15,774 bases of DNA from assembly GCA_002438505.1 (NCBI GenBank), contig DJPI01000074.1, positions 1-15,774 of the forward strand, given 5' to 3'. Below, piece by piece: positions 7,106 through 15,371 of this stretch (its first letter is position 1; every line of letters starts with the position of its first letter). A program made the translations under genes and the position numbers. The stretch comes from Ruminococcaceae bacterium UBA6416 (GTDB lineage Bacteria > Bacillota > Clostridia > Oscillospirales > Acutalibacteraceae). The notes beneath the pieces are model-generated. The model was not told the origin of the DNA. It saw nothing but the letters and a program-made list of their open reading frames with translations, and made no database searches.

Positions 7106-7690
7106 TTAAAAGAAAGAGGGCTTGTCCACCTGGCCGAAAAAGTCTCCGGAAAGCTCCGCGGCTTCGGGAACAATGAGATAGATTTTTTCTGCAATGACCT
7201 CAATTTTAGACTTGCAGACATACTTCACGCCATCAAGGAAGTCAAGAACGCGGCGGACGCTCTCCGTTGGAAGCTTCGTCATGTCCGCAAGGGTAACAAC
7301 TCCCCTTTCAATCATGCAGTCGGCAACATTTCTTGCGTCATCCATATCCTCAAGAACAAACAAAGTGACCTTGAGCTTTTTGCTCTGCGGCTTTGCGTCC
7401 ATTTTATAGAGGTTTGCGCCGCCCTTCTGGAGCGGCTTGAAGCCATATGCCGGAGCGGCGGACTCGGCCGTCTTTTTGCCGTATTCCGGCGGATTATAGG
7501 CCGAGGACGAGGGAATTTCATAATGAACCTTTTCACTCTCTTTTTTCTTTTTGTCAGTCACGGGTTCATCGTCATAGTCATCATCGTCAAAATCATCATC
7601 GCCGTAATTTTCATCGTCATCATATTCCTCATCATCGGAAAGACTGACAAATCTTTTGAGTCCGTCTTTTAAGCTGTCAAAAATTTTCAT
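7106..7690 (-). CDS. sepF: SepF, FtsZ-anchoring cell division protein
   Basis: SepF tethers FtsZ filaments to the membrane and shapes the septum. The first 15 residues (MKIFDSLKDGLKRFV) form an amphipathic helix suited to membrane binding. A long acidic linker follows, with residues 19-42 almost wholly Asp/Glu/Tyr. The globular SepF domain spans about 103-178, with the VRRVLDFLDG and KIYLIVPE blocks. The ATG at 7688-7690 is preferred over one three codons earlier: the ribosome site GAAAGGA (7701-7707) lies only 1 nt from the earlier ATG but 10 nt from this one. In addition, the helix then starts at the N-terminus as in known SepF proteins. The gene lies 18 nt after yggS and 44 nt before divIVA, which matches ylmE-ylmF context in Bacillus. 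Confidence 0.92.
   Translation of the reverse strand: MKIFDSLKDGLKRFVSLSDDEEYDDDENYGDDDFDDDDYDDEPVTDKKKKESEKVHYEIPSSSAYNPPEYGKKTAESAAPAYGFKPLQKGGANLYKMDAKPQSKKLKVTLFVLEDMDDARNVADCMIERGVVTLADMTKLPTESVRRVLDFLDGVKYVCKSKIEVIAEKIYLIVPEAAELSGDFFGQVDKPSFF
7565..7636 (-). repeat. Asp-codon low-complexity tract inside sepF
   Basis: Residues 19-42 of SepF are encoded by near-repetitive GAT/GAC/GAA codons, giving runs of GATGAY-like triplets. Acidic linkers occur in many SepF proteins. The trinucleotide-like structure makes this stretch prone to replication slippage and to length differences between strains. Confidence 0.7.
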
Positions 7691-7708
7691 TGGTATCATG
7701 TCCTTTCT

Positions 7709-8434
7709 TTAATACAACCTGGGGCCGAAAATCGAAGATCCGATTCTGACAAGATTCGCCCCGCATAAAATTGCTTCGTTATAGTCACCCGACATACCCA
7801 TCGAGAGAATCTGCATATTTATATTATCTATATTTTGCGCCTTAATGTCAACAAACAAACGGTGCATTTTTTCAAAATATTTCAGAAGTTCTTCCCTGTT
7901 GGAACAAATTGGCGGAATCGCCATGAGTCCCTTGACGCAAACGCCGTTCATTGAGGAAATTTCTTCAAGCAAAGGCATAACGGAGGAAAAATCAATCCCC
8001 GTTTTGCTCTCCTCGTTTCCAACATTGACCTCAATGAGGCAGTCTGCGGTTATTCCGAGCTTTTGCGCCTGTTTTTCAATCTCACGCGCAAGCTTCAGGC
8101 TGTCAACGGACTGAATCATTGAAACCTGTCCGATAATCTGTCTAACCTTGTTCGTTTGAAGGTGACCAATGAGGTGCGCCTCGCAGTTTTCAAGCTTCAG
8201 ATACTCTTTTTTTGAAAGGAACTCCTGAACCTTGTTTTCACCAATCAGGTCAATTCCGCAGTCGATTGCGTGGTTGATAAAAATCGGCTCAACGGTTTTT
8301 GTGACCGCCATGAGCTTGATATCCCCGCGCGTTCTTCCGCTTTCCTTTGCGGAAGCTTCAATGCGGCTGTTGATGAACTCAAGGTTATGTTCAATGTTCA
8401 GGAATCTTTCTTCAACCGATAACTTTTCCGTCAC
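7709..8434 (-). CDS. yggS: YggS/PLPBP-family pyridoxal phosphate-binding protein
   Basis: YggS (YlmE in Bacillus) is a one-domain TIM-barrel PLP protein with no known catalysis. It keeps PLP and amino/keto acid pools in balance. AVTKTV holds the probable PLP-binding lysine K46. GENKVQE (65-71), IGHLQTNK (89-96) and the C-terminal LSMGMSGDY and VRIGSSIFG blocks are typical. At 241 residues it has the usual length. The start is a GTG at 8432-8434, with AAGGGG 10 nt upstream, and no in-frame ATG occurs before residue 42. The start lies within the end of the HlyD-like gene (23-nt overlap), so expression is probably coupled. yggS next to sepF is one of the most widespread pairings in Firmicutes. 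The identification is secure. Confidence 0.95.
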   Translation of the reverse strand: MTEKLSVEERFLNIEHNLEFINSRIEASAKESGRTRGDIKLMAVTKTVEPIFINHAIDCGIDLIGENKVQEFLSKKEYLKLENCEAHLIGHLQTNKVRQIIGQVSMIQSVDSLKLAREIEKQAQKLGITADCLIEVNVGNEESKTGIDFSSVMPLLEEISSMNGVCVKGLMAIPPICSNREELLKYFEKMHRLFVDIKAQNIDNINMQILSMGMSGDYNEAILCGANLVRIGSSIFGPRLY

Positions 8435-9707
8435 TTAAATTTCGCCCCTTTGTAATGACTCTGTCAAACGCCTTAATTTCGTTTTCAGAGGTTTTTTCAT
8501 AATCCACACTGCCGTCCTCGTTATAAAACGTGACCGCAGTTGCAATAACATAATTTTCGCCGTAATGAATGATATTGACCGGCTTGAAGGAAACGCGCTT
8601 TCCGCTCAGGATATAGACACCCTCGGTTCCGTTTTCGTCCGAGGTGAGCGCCTCGTTGCTGATGCGCAGTCCGGTATATGTTTTAACGGTTATCTGCGCC
8701 TTTTCCTTGCGCAAAGCGGAGATTTCCTTGTTCATTGAAGTGCACTTGAGAACAACCGAAACCGTGTCTCCGGCGCGGCTTGAAACGCTTTGAACGGACA
8801 TTGAAAGGTTGTTCACGCCCTTGTCCGGAAAGCTGACGTCAACGTAATAGCCGGTTTTGAACGCCGTTGCATCGCCCAAAGGAAGACTGCAGACAAAGTA
8901 CCATGTGTGCTGCCCGATAATCTTTCCGAAAGCGTTGGCGGTATTTTCGGCCTTTTTTGAAAGAAGCTTTTCAACGCCGTCCGAGTCAATTTTCCCCTCG
9001 GCAATGCTGTTATAGTCCGCAGCGGACTCAAACCCGTCAACAGTGCTGACAAAGTATCCGGCATATTCGGTGCTGACGTTCTTTTTTCCGCTTATCGTTT
9101 TGAGAAGAGCCTTTTTCTGCTTTTTATAATCGGAAATAAGCGGAGAAAAATTGAGCTTTGTTCCGATTGCAAGCTGGCGCGTTGTAATTTTATAGCTGAT
9201 GTTCTGCGCCGCCGAGTCAAGGTCGGAGTAATCACCGGACTCAATGATTTTCATGTAATCGTTAACGGCGGAGGAAATTTCGGAGTTGAGGGTCATAACA
9301 TTGATATGACTAACGCTGCCCTGATCCTGCAGCTGAGTCAGGTGGTCAATTTTTTCCTGGAGGGAGAGGCTTTCGTTATAAGCCTTTGCGTCCTGCTCGT
9401 TTTCAAAGGAGATTGCAATGGTCTGACCCTTTGCAACGCTCGCGCTGTCCGAAACAACGGGAACATAGGTTCGTCCCTCCGCTTTTTCAAGGATGGAGAG
9501 ATTCTTTTTGTTTTCCGTCCGGTTTTCATCGCGAACAACAAAACCCTCGGCCGAAACTGTCTGTTTGTCCTTTGTTTGAAAAACATATTCGGTTTCAACG
9601 CTGCCGGTGTGGCTGAAATATATGCCCTGAACGGCATAGGCAAGAACAATCGCCGCGGCAACGCTGAGCATTATGACAACCGTTTTAAAGTTTTTTGAAT
9701 TCTTCAT
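8412..9707 (-). CDS. HlyD-like single-pass membrane adaptor protein
   Basis: This 431-residue protein has one N-terminal membrane helix (about 10-31) after a short basic cytosolic stretch, and the rest is extracytoplasmic. The sequence after the helix looks like a HlyD/membrane-fusion adaptor: a SAEGFVVRDE strand region, then a lipoyl-like YVPVVSDSASVAKGQTI segment, a helical part around 105-250, and a beta-rich C-terminal half. Homologues annotated as HlyD-family adaptors are, from general knowledge, found beside sepF in some Clostridia. No ABC transporter or other export partner is visible here. The ATG at 9705-9707 is chosen because AAGGTG lies 6 nt ahead and the membrane helix then sits at the usual place. 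An upstream in-frame start would add 28 basic residues lying wholly within the end of miaA. The gene overlaps miaA by 23 nt and yggS by 23 nt. The membrane topology is clear and the HlyD assignment moderate. The function is unknown. Confidence 0.7.
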   Translation of the reverse strand: MKNSKNFKTVVIMLSVAAAIVLAYAVQGIYFSHTGSVETEYVFQTKDKQTVSAEGFVVRDENRTENKKNLSILEKAEGRTYVPVVSDSASVAKGQTIAISFENEQDAKAYNESLSLQEKIDHLTQLQDQGSVSHINVMTLNSEISSAVNDYMKIIESGDYSDLDSAAQNISYKITTRQLAIGTKLNFSPLISDYKKQKKALLKTISGKKNVSTEYAGYFVSTVDGFESAADYNSIAEGKIDSDGVEKLLSKKAENTANAFGKIIGQHTWYFVCSLPLGDATAFKTGYYVDVSFPDKGVNNLSMSVQSVSSRAGDTVSVVLKCTSMNKEISALRKEKAQITVKTYTGLRISNEALTSDENGTEGVYILSGKRVSFKPVNIIHYGENYVIATAVTFYNEDGSVDYEKTSENEIKAFDRVITKGRNLSDGKVIG

Positions 9708-10656
9708 CGGATTCACCTTTTGCTTTTTCAATGAAGCTTTGAATGATTTCAAGGCTCTTTTCAAAAAGCGAGCTTTCGCTTTCTTTGTCAATATAAAGCC
9801 AGTTGATTTTTTCGTTGCGCCTGAACCAGGAAAGCTGGCGTTTTGCGTATCTGCGCGTTTCGCGCTTCAGGTTTTCCGCCGCAGCGTCAAGGGAAAGAGA
9901 GCCGTCAAGATAAGGCTTGAGCTCCTTATAGCCGATGGCCTGCTTTGCGGTTTTTGAGTGTTCGTTTTCAAAAAAGCTCTTTGCTTCCTCAAGCAGTCCG
10001 TTTTTGAGCATCAGGTCAACCCTTGTGTTTATCCGGTCATAGAGAAACTGTCTGTTCTCTGCGGAAAGGCCGATTAAACAAAAGTCATAGCCGCTTTTTT
10101 CAATGTGGGAAAGCCTGCGCTGTTCGGTCATGGTCTTTCCCGTTGTTTCAAAAAGCTCAAGGGCGCGGACAATGCGTTTGAGGTCATTTTTATGAATTTT
10201 TTCGGCGCTCTCTTTGTCAACGGAAAAAAGCTCGTTCCAAAGCGCCTCGGTTCCCTCGCTTTGTGTGCGCAGGAGAAGTTCTTTGCGGACATCGGTTTTT
10301 TCGTAGTCAAGGAAGCTTGTGTTGTTGATAACGGTGTCAACATAAAAACCGGTTCCCCCGGCGATGACCGGAAGCTTTCCTCTTTTTGTGATGTCGTCAA
10401 GGCAGGCAAGAGCAAGATTTTTATATTCGGCAACGGAAAAGCTTTCCCAAGGCTCAACAAAGTCAATCAGGTGGTGAAAAACGCCCTGCATCTCCTCTTT
10501 TGTAACCTTTGCGGTTGCAATGTCCATTCGTTTATAAATCTGCATTGAGTCGGCGGAGATAACCTCGCCGCCGAAATGCTTTGCAATTTTCACCGCGAGC
10601 GAGCTTTTTCCGCTCGCCGTTGGGCCAACAACGGCAACGGCCAAAGGCTTTTCCAC
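9685..10656 (-). CDS. miaA: tRNA dimethylallyltransferase
   Basis: MiaA transfers the dimethylallyl group from dimethylallyl diphosphate to N6 of A37 in tRNAs that read codons starting with U, and this helps hold the reading frame. The 323 residues begin with a P-loop, GPTASGKS (11-18), followed by ADSMQIYK (35-42), HHLID (61-65) and GGTGFYVDT (100-108), all diagnostic. The C-terminal RRYAKRQLSWFRR block is also typical. The start is a GTG at 10654-10656, with AAGGAG 7 nt upstream. It begins 15 nt after mutL, the same order as mutS-mutL-miaA in many bacteria. Its 3' end overlaps the next gene by 23 nt. No hfq is present after it in this window. Confidence 0.97.
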   Translation of the reverse strand: MEKPLAVAVVGPTASGKSSLAVKIAKHFGGEVISADSMQIYKRMDIATAKVTKEEMQGVFHHLIDFVEPWESFSVAEYKNLALACLDDITKRGKLPVIAGGTGFYVDTVINNTSFLDYEKTDVRKELLLRTQSEGTEALWNELFSVDKESAEKIHKNDLKRIVRALELFETTGKTMTEQRRLSHIEKSGYDFCLIGLSAENRQFLYDRINTRVDLMLKNGLLEEAKSFFENEHSKTAKQAIGYKELKPYLDGSLSLDAAAENLKRETRRYAKRQLSWFRRNEKINWLYIDKESESSLFEKSLEIIQSFIEKAKGESDEEFKKL

Positions 10657-10671
10657 CGAACCACTCCTTTT

Positions 10672-12672
10672 TTACTGAATTCTTCCAAACTGTTTTTCAA
10701 GCTCATATTTGCTCATTTCAACAAGCACCGGGCGCCCGTGCGGACAATATCGGACATCATCGTTATACAGAACGCGCTCCGCAAGGGCTTTAAGCTCAGC
10801 CGTTGAGTTTTTGAATCCGGCTTTGATTGCCGCCTTGCAGGCCGCCGTGTGATATATCCGGTCAATTTTTTCCGCCTGAACGTCCGTTTTGCTAAGCAGA
10901 AGATTGTTCGCAATTTCAACAATAACGTCCGCAATATCATCGCTTTCAAGGAGCATTGGGCATTCGCGGACAATCACCGCGCCGTTCCCGAAATCTTCAA
11001 GAAGAAAGCCGCATTTTGAAAAAACATCAAGATTATCAAGTATCACGCCGTATTCGTTTTTGTTCAGCGTAACCGTCACCGGAGTGAGGAGAACCTGCGA
11101 ATGCGGCTCGCTTTTTTCCATCTCCTCTTTCATGCGGTTAAAAATCACGCGCTCGTGTGCGGCGTGCTTGTCAATGATGCAGATTTTCCCGTCATATTCA
11201 CAAATGATATAGGTCTTGAAAGCCTCGCCTAGAAGGCGCAGAGGCTTCGGTGGCCTTTTGTCGGTTATTGAAACGCCGGTCTGCGGTGCGCTTTGCAAAG
11301 GCTGTTTTTTTGCGCCGGAGGTTTCAGTCTGGGGCGGCTTTGCGTTTTGCGCGGCCGGTTTGTTTGGCGCGGTGGGAATTTGCTTGGAAATCTGCGGCTG
11401 TTTTTGTTCAAAATTCCTTTTGTTTTTGAATTCTGCAACCAAATCCGGCTCGTTTTCCTCTTTGATGTGGGAAAGCTTGTTGTTTTTCGGCGAAGCAAGG
11501 CTGCCTGTTTTTCCGAACTCGCTTGCAGGCATCGACTGCCAAAAATCCTTTTTTGGCGCGGAACGCTGAGGTTCATTTTGACGGGCGGCAGTTTTTTTCG
11601 GCTCGTCCTCAACCATATATAGCTGAGCCTTTTCAGGCTGTGTTTTTTGCGCAATTTTTGCAAGGTCAATCTGAACGCGTGTGTCATATTCGGTCAATGC
11701 GTTTTTCACCGCGTAATAGATTGCACCCGAGACACGCCGTTCATCACTGAAGCGCACCTCGGTCTTTGCCGGGTGAACATTGACGTCAACGGTTTGCGGC
11801 AAAACGGTTATGTTAAGCACGCAGGACGGGAATTTTCCGACCATTATTGAATTTTTATATGCGTTTTCCATTGAGGCGGCGCAGGAGCGCGACCTGATGA
11901 AGCGTCCGTTCAAAAAGAAATACTGCATTGCCCTTGACGGACGGGCAGAACTCGGCTTGCAAACAAAGCCGGAAACGCCGATTTTGTCAAGCTCATAGTT
12001 CGTTTCAATCATACCCTCGGCAAACACGCGGCCGAAAATTGAGTATATGACGGAAAGGAGCTTTCCGTCTCCGGGTGTGATGAGAGTCTGTTTCCCCTCG
12101 CGGATAAAGCGGAAGCTTATCTCCGGATGGGAGAGCGCAAGCTTATCAACAACATCGGCAACGGCGTTCGCCTCGCTGACGTCCTTTTTGAGAAACTTCA
12201 TTCTTGCCGGAGTATTGTAAAAAAGGTCTCGGACAACGATTGTTGTTCCGTCCGGACAGCCGGCGGTTTCGTTCTTTGTTTCCGTTCCGCCCTCGATTGA
12301 GTAAAACGTACCGTTTTCTTCATTAACCGTTTTGGTGAAAAGTTCGATTTTTGAAACGGCGGCGATTGAAGAAAGCGCCTCTCCGCGGAAACCGAGGGTG
12401 AAAATGCTGTCAAGGTCGGAAGCGGACTTGATTTTGCTTGTTGCGTGGCTCAAAAAAGCCTTTGGAACGTCATCACGGAAAATTCCGCTGCCGTTATCGG
12501 TGATTCTTATGTATGTTATTCCACCGTTGCGGATTTCAACGGTGACAGCCGTTGCACCGGCGTCAATCGAGTTTTCGCAAAGCTCTTTGACAACCGAAGC
12601 AGGTCTTTCAACAACCTCGCCTGCGGCGATAAGCTCGGCGATATTTTTTGGCAAAACATTGATTCTTCCCAC
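10672..12672 (-). CDS. mutL: DNA mismatch repair protein MutL
   Basis: MutL is an ATP-driven matchmaker that couples MutS to strand incision. In bacteria without MutH it is also the nicking endonuclease. The N-terminal GHKL ATPase shows IAAGEVVERPASVVKELCEN with catalytic E30 and N34, DNGSGI (59-64), GFRGEALSS (94-102) and FYNTPARMKFLK. A proline/glutamine-rich linker (about 345-480) leads to the C-terminal endonuclease domain. That domain has DKHAAHE (501-507), a QVLLTP sequence placed like the beta-clamp motif, ACK (611-613), CPHGRP (643-648) and FGR (662-664). The last position of the DQHA(x)2E(x)4E motif is Asn512 instead of Glu. The GTG at 12670-12672 is preferred because homologues begin at this point (MGRI). 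An ATG two bases earlier is out of frame. Confidence 0.98.
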   Translation of the reverse strand: MGRINVLPKNIAELIAAGEVVERPASVVKELCENSIDAGATAVTVEIRNGGITYIRITDNGSGIFRDDVPKAFLSHATSKIKSASDLDSIFTLGFRGEALSSIAAVSKIELFTKTVNEENGTFYSIEGGTETKNETAGCPDGTTIVVRDLFYNTPARMKFLKKDVSEANAVADVVDKLALSHPEISFRFIREGKQTLITPGDGKLLSVIYSIFGRVFAEGMIETNYELDKIGVSGFVCKPSSARPSRAMQYFFLNGRFIRSRSCAASMENAYKNSIMVGKFPSCVLNITVLPQTVDVNVHPAKTEVRFSDERRVSGAIYYAVKNALTEYDTRVQIDLAKIAQKTQPEKAQLYMVEDEPKKTAARQNEPQRSAPKKDFWQSMPASEFGKTGSLASPKNNKLSHIKEENEPDLVAEFKNKRNFEQKQPQISKQIPTAPNKPAAQNAKPPQTETSGAKKQPLQSAPQTGVSITDKRPPKPLRLLGEAFKTYIICEYDGKICIIDKHAAHERVIFNRMKEEMEKSEPHSQVLLTPVTVTLNKNEYGVILDNLDVFSKCGFLLEDFGNGAVIVRECPMLLESDDIADVIVEIANNLLLSKTDVQAEKIDRIYHTAACKAAIKAGFKNSTAELKALAERVLYNDDVRYCPHGRPVLVEMSKYELEKQFGRIQ

Positions 12673-12688
12673 ATTTTCACCGTCCTTT
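12670..12688 (-). promoter_or_regulatory. mutL initiation region with overlapping out-of-frame ATG
   Basis: AAAGGA (minus strand, 12683-12688) is followed by an ATG at 12672-12674 (8-nt spacing) and by the mutL GTG at 12670-12672 (10-nt spacing), which shares its first base with the last base of the ATG. The ATG frame runs 52 codons to a TAA and resembles nothing I know. Homology fixes the GTG as the mutL start, but the better-spaced ATG may compete for ribosomes and lower MutL output. Confidence 0.6.
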
Positions 12689-12705
12689 AAAGTATAGTTT
12701 TATTC

Positions 12706-15336
12706 TCACATACCCTTTGCCTTTTGCGCAAGCTTATAAAGCGTTGTGAGCGCTTCAAGCGGCGTGAGCGTGTCGGCATCGATGTTTTTAAGCTCGTCAA
12801 TTATTTCATCATCGCGCTCGCTTTGAAGCGAAATTTGAAGCGGAATTTCTTCCTGTTCATCGGCCTTTTCAAAATCGGGTCTTGCTCCGGCTCTGAGCTT
12901 TCTGTCCTCGCTTTCAAGTTCAAAAAGAATCTCTCTTGCGCGGTTGACAACGCCGGAAGGTACACCGGCAAGCTTTGCAACCTCAATTCCGTAGCTTCCG
13001 TCCGCAGGGCCGCGGACAATGCGGCGCAGGAAGGTTATCGTGCTTCCGCGCTTCTTGACGGAGATGTTGTAATTTTTAACGCCGTCAAGCTTTCCTTCAA
13101 GCTCGGTCAGTTCATGGTAATGGGTTGAGAAAAGCGTTTTTGCGCCGATTTTGCGCTTGTCCGAGATATATTCAAGCACCGCTCTTGCAATGCTCATTCC
13201 GTCAAAGGTTGAGGTTCCCCTGCCAACCTCATCAAGAATAATGAGGCTGTTTTTTCCGGCGGATTTGAGGATTGAGGCAACCTCGTTCATTTCAACCATG
13301 AATGTTGACTGGCCGGAAGCAAGGTCGTCAGAAGCTCCGACACGGGTGAAAACGCTGTCGATTATTGAAAGCTCGGCGCGCTTTGCCGGAACAAAGGAGC
13401 CGATTTGCGCCATTAGACAAATGAGCGCAACTTGGCGCATATATGTTGACTTTCCAGCCATATTCGGGCCGGTGATGATTGCGCAGCGGCTGTCTGCGCA
13501 GTCAAGATAGGTATCATTCGGAACAAAGGGAGAGTCTGAAAGAACCTTTTCAACAACCGGGTGGCGGCCGTCAATAATTTCAATCACACTGTTGTCATGC
13601 ATAGTCGGGCAGACATAGTTGTTTTCAATCGCGGCCGCGGCGAGCGAACAGAGAACGTCCGCAACCGCAACGGCGGACGCGGTCTGCTGAATGCGGTTAT
13701 ACTCCCTTGAGACAGCCTTTCTGACCTGACAGAAGATTTCATATTCAAGCTTCACGCTGCGCTCCCGGGCGCCGAGAACCTTGCTTTCAAGGTCTTTAAG
13801 CTCCTGAGTGATATATCTTTCGCAGTTTGCAAGTGTCTGCTTGCGGATATAAGAGTCCGGAACAAGAGCCTTATATGAGTTTGTGACCTCGATATAATAG
13901 CCGAAAACGCGGTTATATCCGATTCTGAGCTTCGGAATTCCGGTTTTCTCTTTTTCGGCGGTTTCAATGTCCGTGATATATTGCTTTCCGTTTTTTTCGA
14001 TGTATCGCAGCGAGTCAAGCTCCTCGTTAAAGCCGTCCTTAATCATTCCGCCCTCGCGGACGGAGAACGGAGCCTCGGGGTCAATCGCCGCGTCAATCAG
14101 AGCGTGAACGTCCTCAAGCAGGTCAACGAGCGAATAAAGCTGAGAAAGATATGTGCTTTTTGTTTTTGAAAGCGCGGCCTTAACGAGCGGAAGCTGCTCA
14201 AGGGTCTGCTTTAAGGAATTAAGCTCCTTTGCGTTCGCCGTTTCATAGACGACCCTTGTGATGAGGCGCTCAATGTCAAATATATTGGAAAGAGCAAACT
14301 GAAGCTCTGAAAGCTTTGCGCCGTCTGAAACAAGCTCGTCAACGGCGTTTTGCCTTTTTGTGATTGCCGCATAATTAACAAGCGGCTTTTCGAGCCACGT
14401 TCTGAGCAGCCGTTTGCCCATTGAAGTCTTGGTTTTGTCCAGCACCCAAAGAAGGGAGCCTTTTTTTTCGCGTCCGCGCATTGTCTCGGTAATTTCAAGA
14501 TTGCGCTTGGTTGAAAAATCAATTTTCATGTATTGATTTTCAGAATAAAAATTTATATCGGTAATATTTGCAACATCGTTCTTTTGAACGTCTTTAAGAT
14601 ATTTTATCGCCGCGCCAACGGCAATGACAGCCTCCGGACTTTCATCAACACCGGAGGAAGAAAACCTTTCCTCGGAAAAATGGGCTTTGCATAAAGCGAG
14701 GCAGGCTTCATATGAAAAGCTCTCCTCGGGATAAATTTCGCAGGAAGCCTCCATGCGTTTTGTGATGAAGGAGGCAATCGCCTTGTTTTCCGCGCAGCGT
14801 TTGTTGAGAACAATCTCACTCGGAGAAAAAACGCCAAGCTCATTGATGATTTTGTTTTCCGTTCCCTTGCCCTCAAAGCAGGTGACGTTGAGAACGCCGG
14901 TTGAAACGTCCGTGAAGCAGATTCCGCCGCCGTTTTCCGAAAGATAGACGCAGGTGAGATAGTTATTTTTTGCATCGTCAAGCATACTGTTTTCAATAAC
15001 GCTGCCCTTTGTGACAACGCGGATAACGTCACGGCTGACAAGTCCTTTGGCGGTTGCCGGGTCCTCCGTCTGTTCGCATATTGCAACCTTATAGCCCTTT
15101 GAAACAAGCTTTGCAATGTAGCCGTCTGCGCTGTGGAACGGAACGCCGCACATCGGCGCGCGTTCATCAAGGCCGCAGCTTTTTCCGGTGAGGGTCAGCT
15201 CAAGCTCTTTTGAGGCGGTTTTTGCGTCATCAAAAAACATTTCATAAAAATCGCCGAGGCGAAAGAACAAAATCGCGTCCGGATATTGCTTTTTGATTTC
15301 AAGATACTGCTTCATCATCGGGGTCATTTCCGCCAT
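12706..15336 (-). CDS. mutS: DNA mismatch repair protein MutS
   Basis: MutS recognises mismatches and small loops and, in its ATP-bound sliding form, recruits MutL. At 876 residues it has the normal length. The N-terminal mismatch-binding domain shows GDFYEMF with the F-x-E pair F30/E32, which stacks on the mispaired base. The connector, lever and clamp regions follow. The C-terminal ABC ATPase has Walker A GPNMAGKST (623-631), the signature region around ASDDLASGQSTF, Walker B ILDEVGRGTSTFDG (D702, E703) and STHYHEL (737-743). QISLQ (834-838) is a plausible beta-clamp-binding peptide. The end (TLTPLEALTTLYKL) matches the family's dimer/tetramer helix region. The start ATG has GAGGG 9 nt ahead. 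A strong hairpin lies in the 72-nt spacer before it, and mutL begins 33 nt after it. Confidence 0.98.
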   Translation of the reverse strand: MAEMTPMMKQYLEIKKQYPDAILFFRLGDFYEMFFDDAKTASKELELTLTGKSCGLDERAPMCGVPFHSADGYIAKLVSKGYKVAICEQTEDPATAKGLVSRDVIRVVTKGSVIENSMLDDAKNNYLTCVYLSENGGGICFTDVSTGVLNVTCFEGKGTENKIINELGVFSPSEIVLNKRCAENKAIASFITKRMEASCEIYPEESFSYEACLALCKAHFSEERFSSSGVDESPEAVIAVGAAIKYLKDVQKNDVANITDINFYSENQYMKIDFSTKRNLEITETMRGREKKGSLLWVLDKTKTSMGKRLLRTWLEKPLVNYAAITKRQNAVDELVSDGAKLSELQFALSNIFDIERLITRVVYETANAKELNSLKQTLEQLPLVKAALSKTKSTYLSQLYSLVDLLEDVHALIDAAIDPEAPFSVREGGMIKDGFNEELDSLRYIEKNGKQYITDIETAEKEKTGIPKLRIGYNRVFGYYIEVTNSYKALVPDSYIRKQTLANCERYITQELKDLESKVLGARERSVKLEYEIFCQVRKAVSREYNRIQQTASAVAVADVLCSLAAAAIENNYVCPTMHDNSVIEIIDGRHPVVEKVLSDSPFVPNDTYLDCADSRCAIITGPNMAGKSTYMRQVALICLMAQIGSFVPAKRAELSIIDSVFTRVGASDDLASGQSTFMVEMNEVASILKSAGKNSLIILDEVGRGTSTFDGMSIARAVLEYISDKRKIGAKTLFSTHYHELTELEGKLDGVKNYNISVKKRGSTITFLRRIVRGPADGSYGIEVAKLAGVPSGVVNRAREILFELESEDRKLRAGARPDFEKADEQEEIPLQISLQSERDDEIIDELKNIDADTLTPLEALTTLYKLAQKAKGM

Positions 15337-15345
15337 TTTGCTTTT

Positions 15346-15350
15346 CCCTC
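15346..15350 (-). promoter_or_regulatory. Ribosome binding site of mutS
   Basis: GAGGG on the minus strand, 9 nt from the mutS ATG, within a purine-rich AAAGAAAGAGGGAAAAG stretch just downstream of the hairpin. It supports the ATG at 15336 as the start. Confidence 0.7.
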
Positions 15351-15371
15351 TTTCTTTTTTAACTTCCCGCT

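Noticed and set aside
9708..9791. A 28-codon N-terminal extension of the HlyD-like protein
   Set aside because: It lies entirely over the end of miaA, is highly basic, and would put a strong ribosome site (AAGGTG at 9714-9719) inside the gene. The ATG at 9707 fits better.
10105..10548. A 147-codon plus-strand frame opposite miaA
   Set aside because: Fully within miaA, with no motif or ribosome site. It is an antisense shadow.
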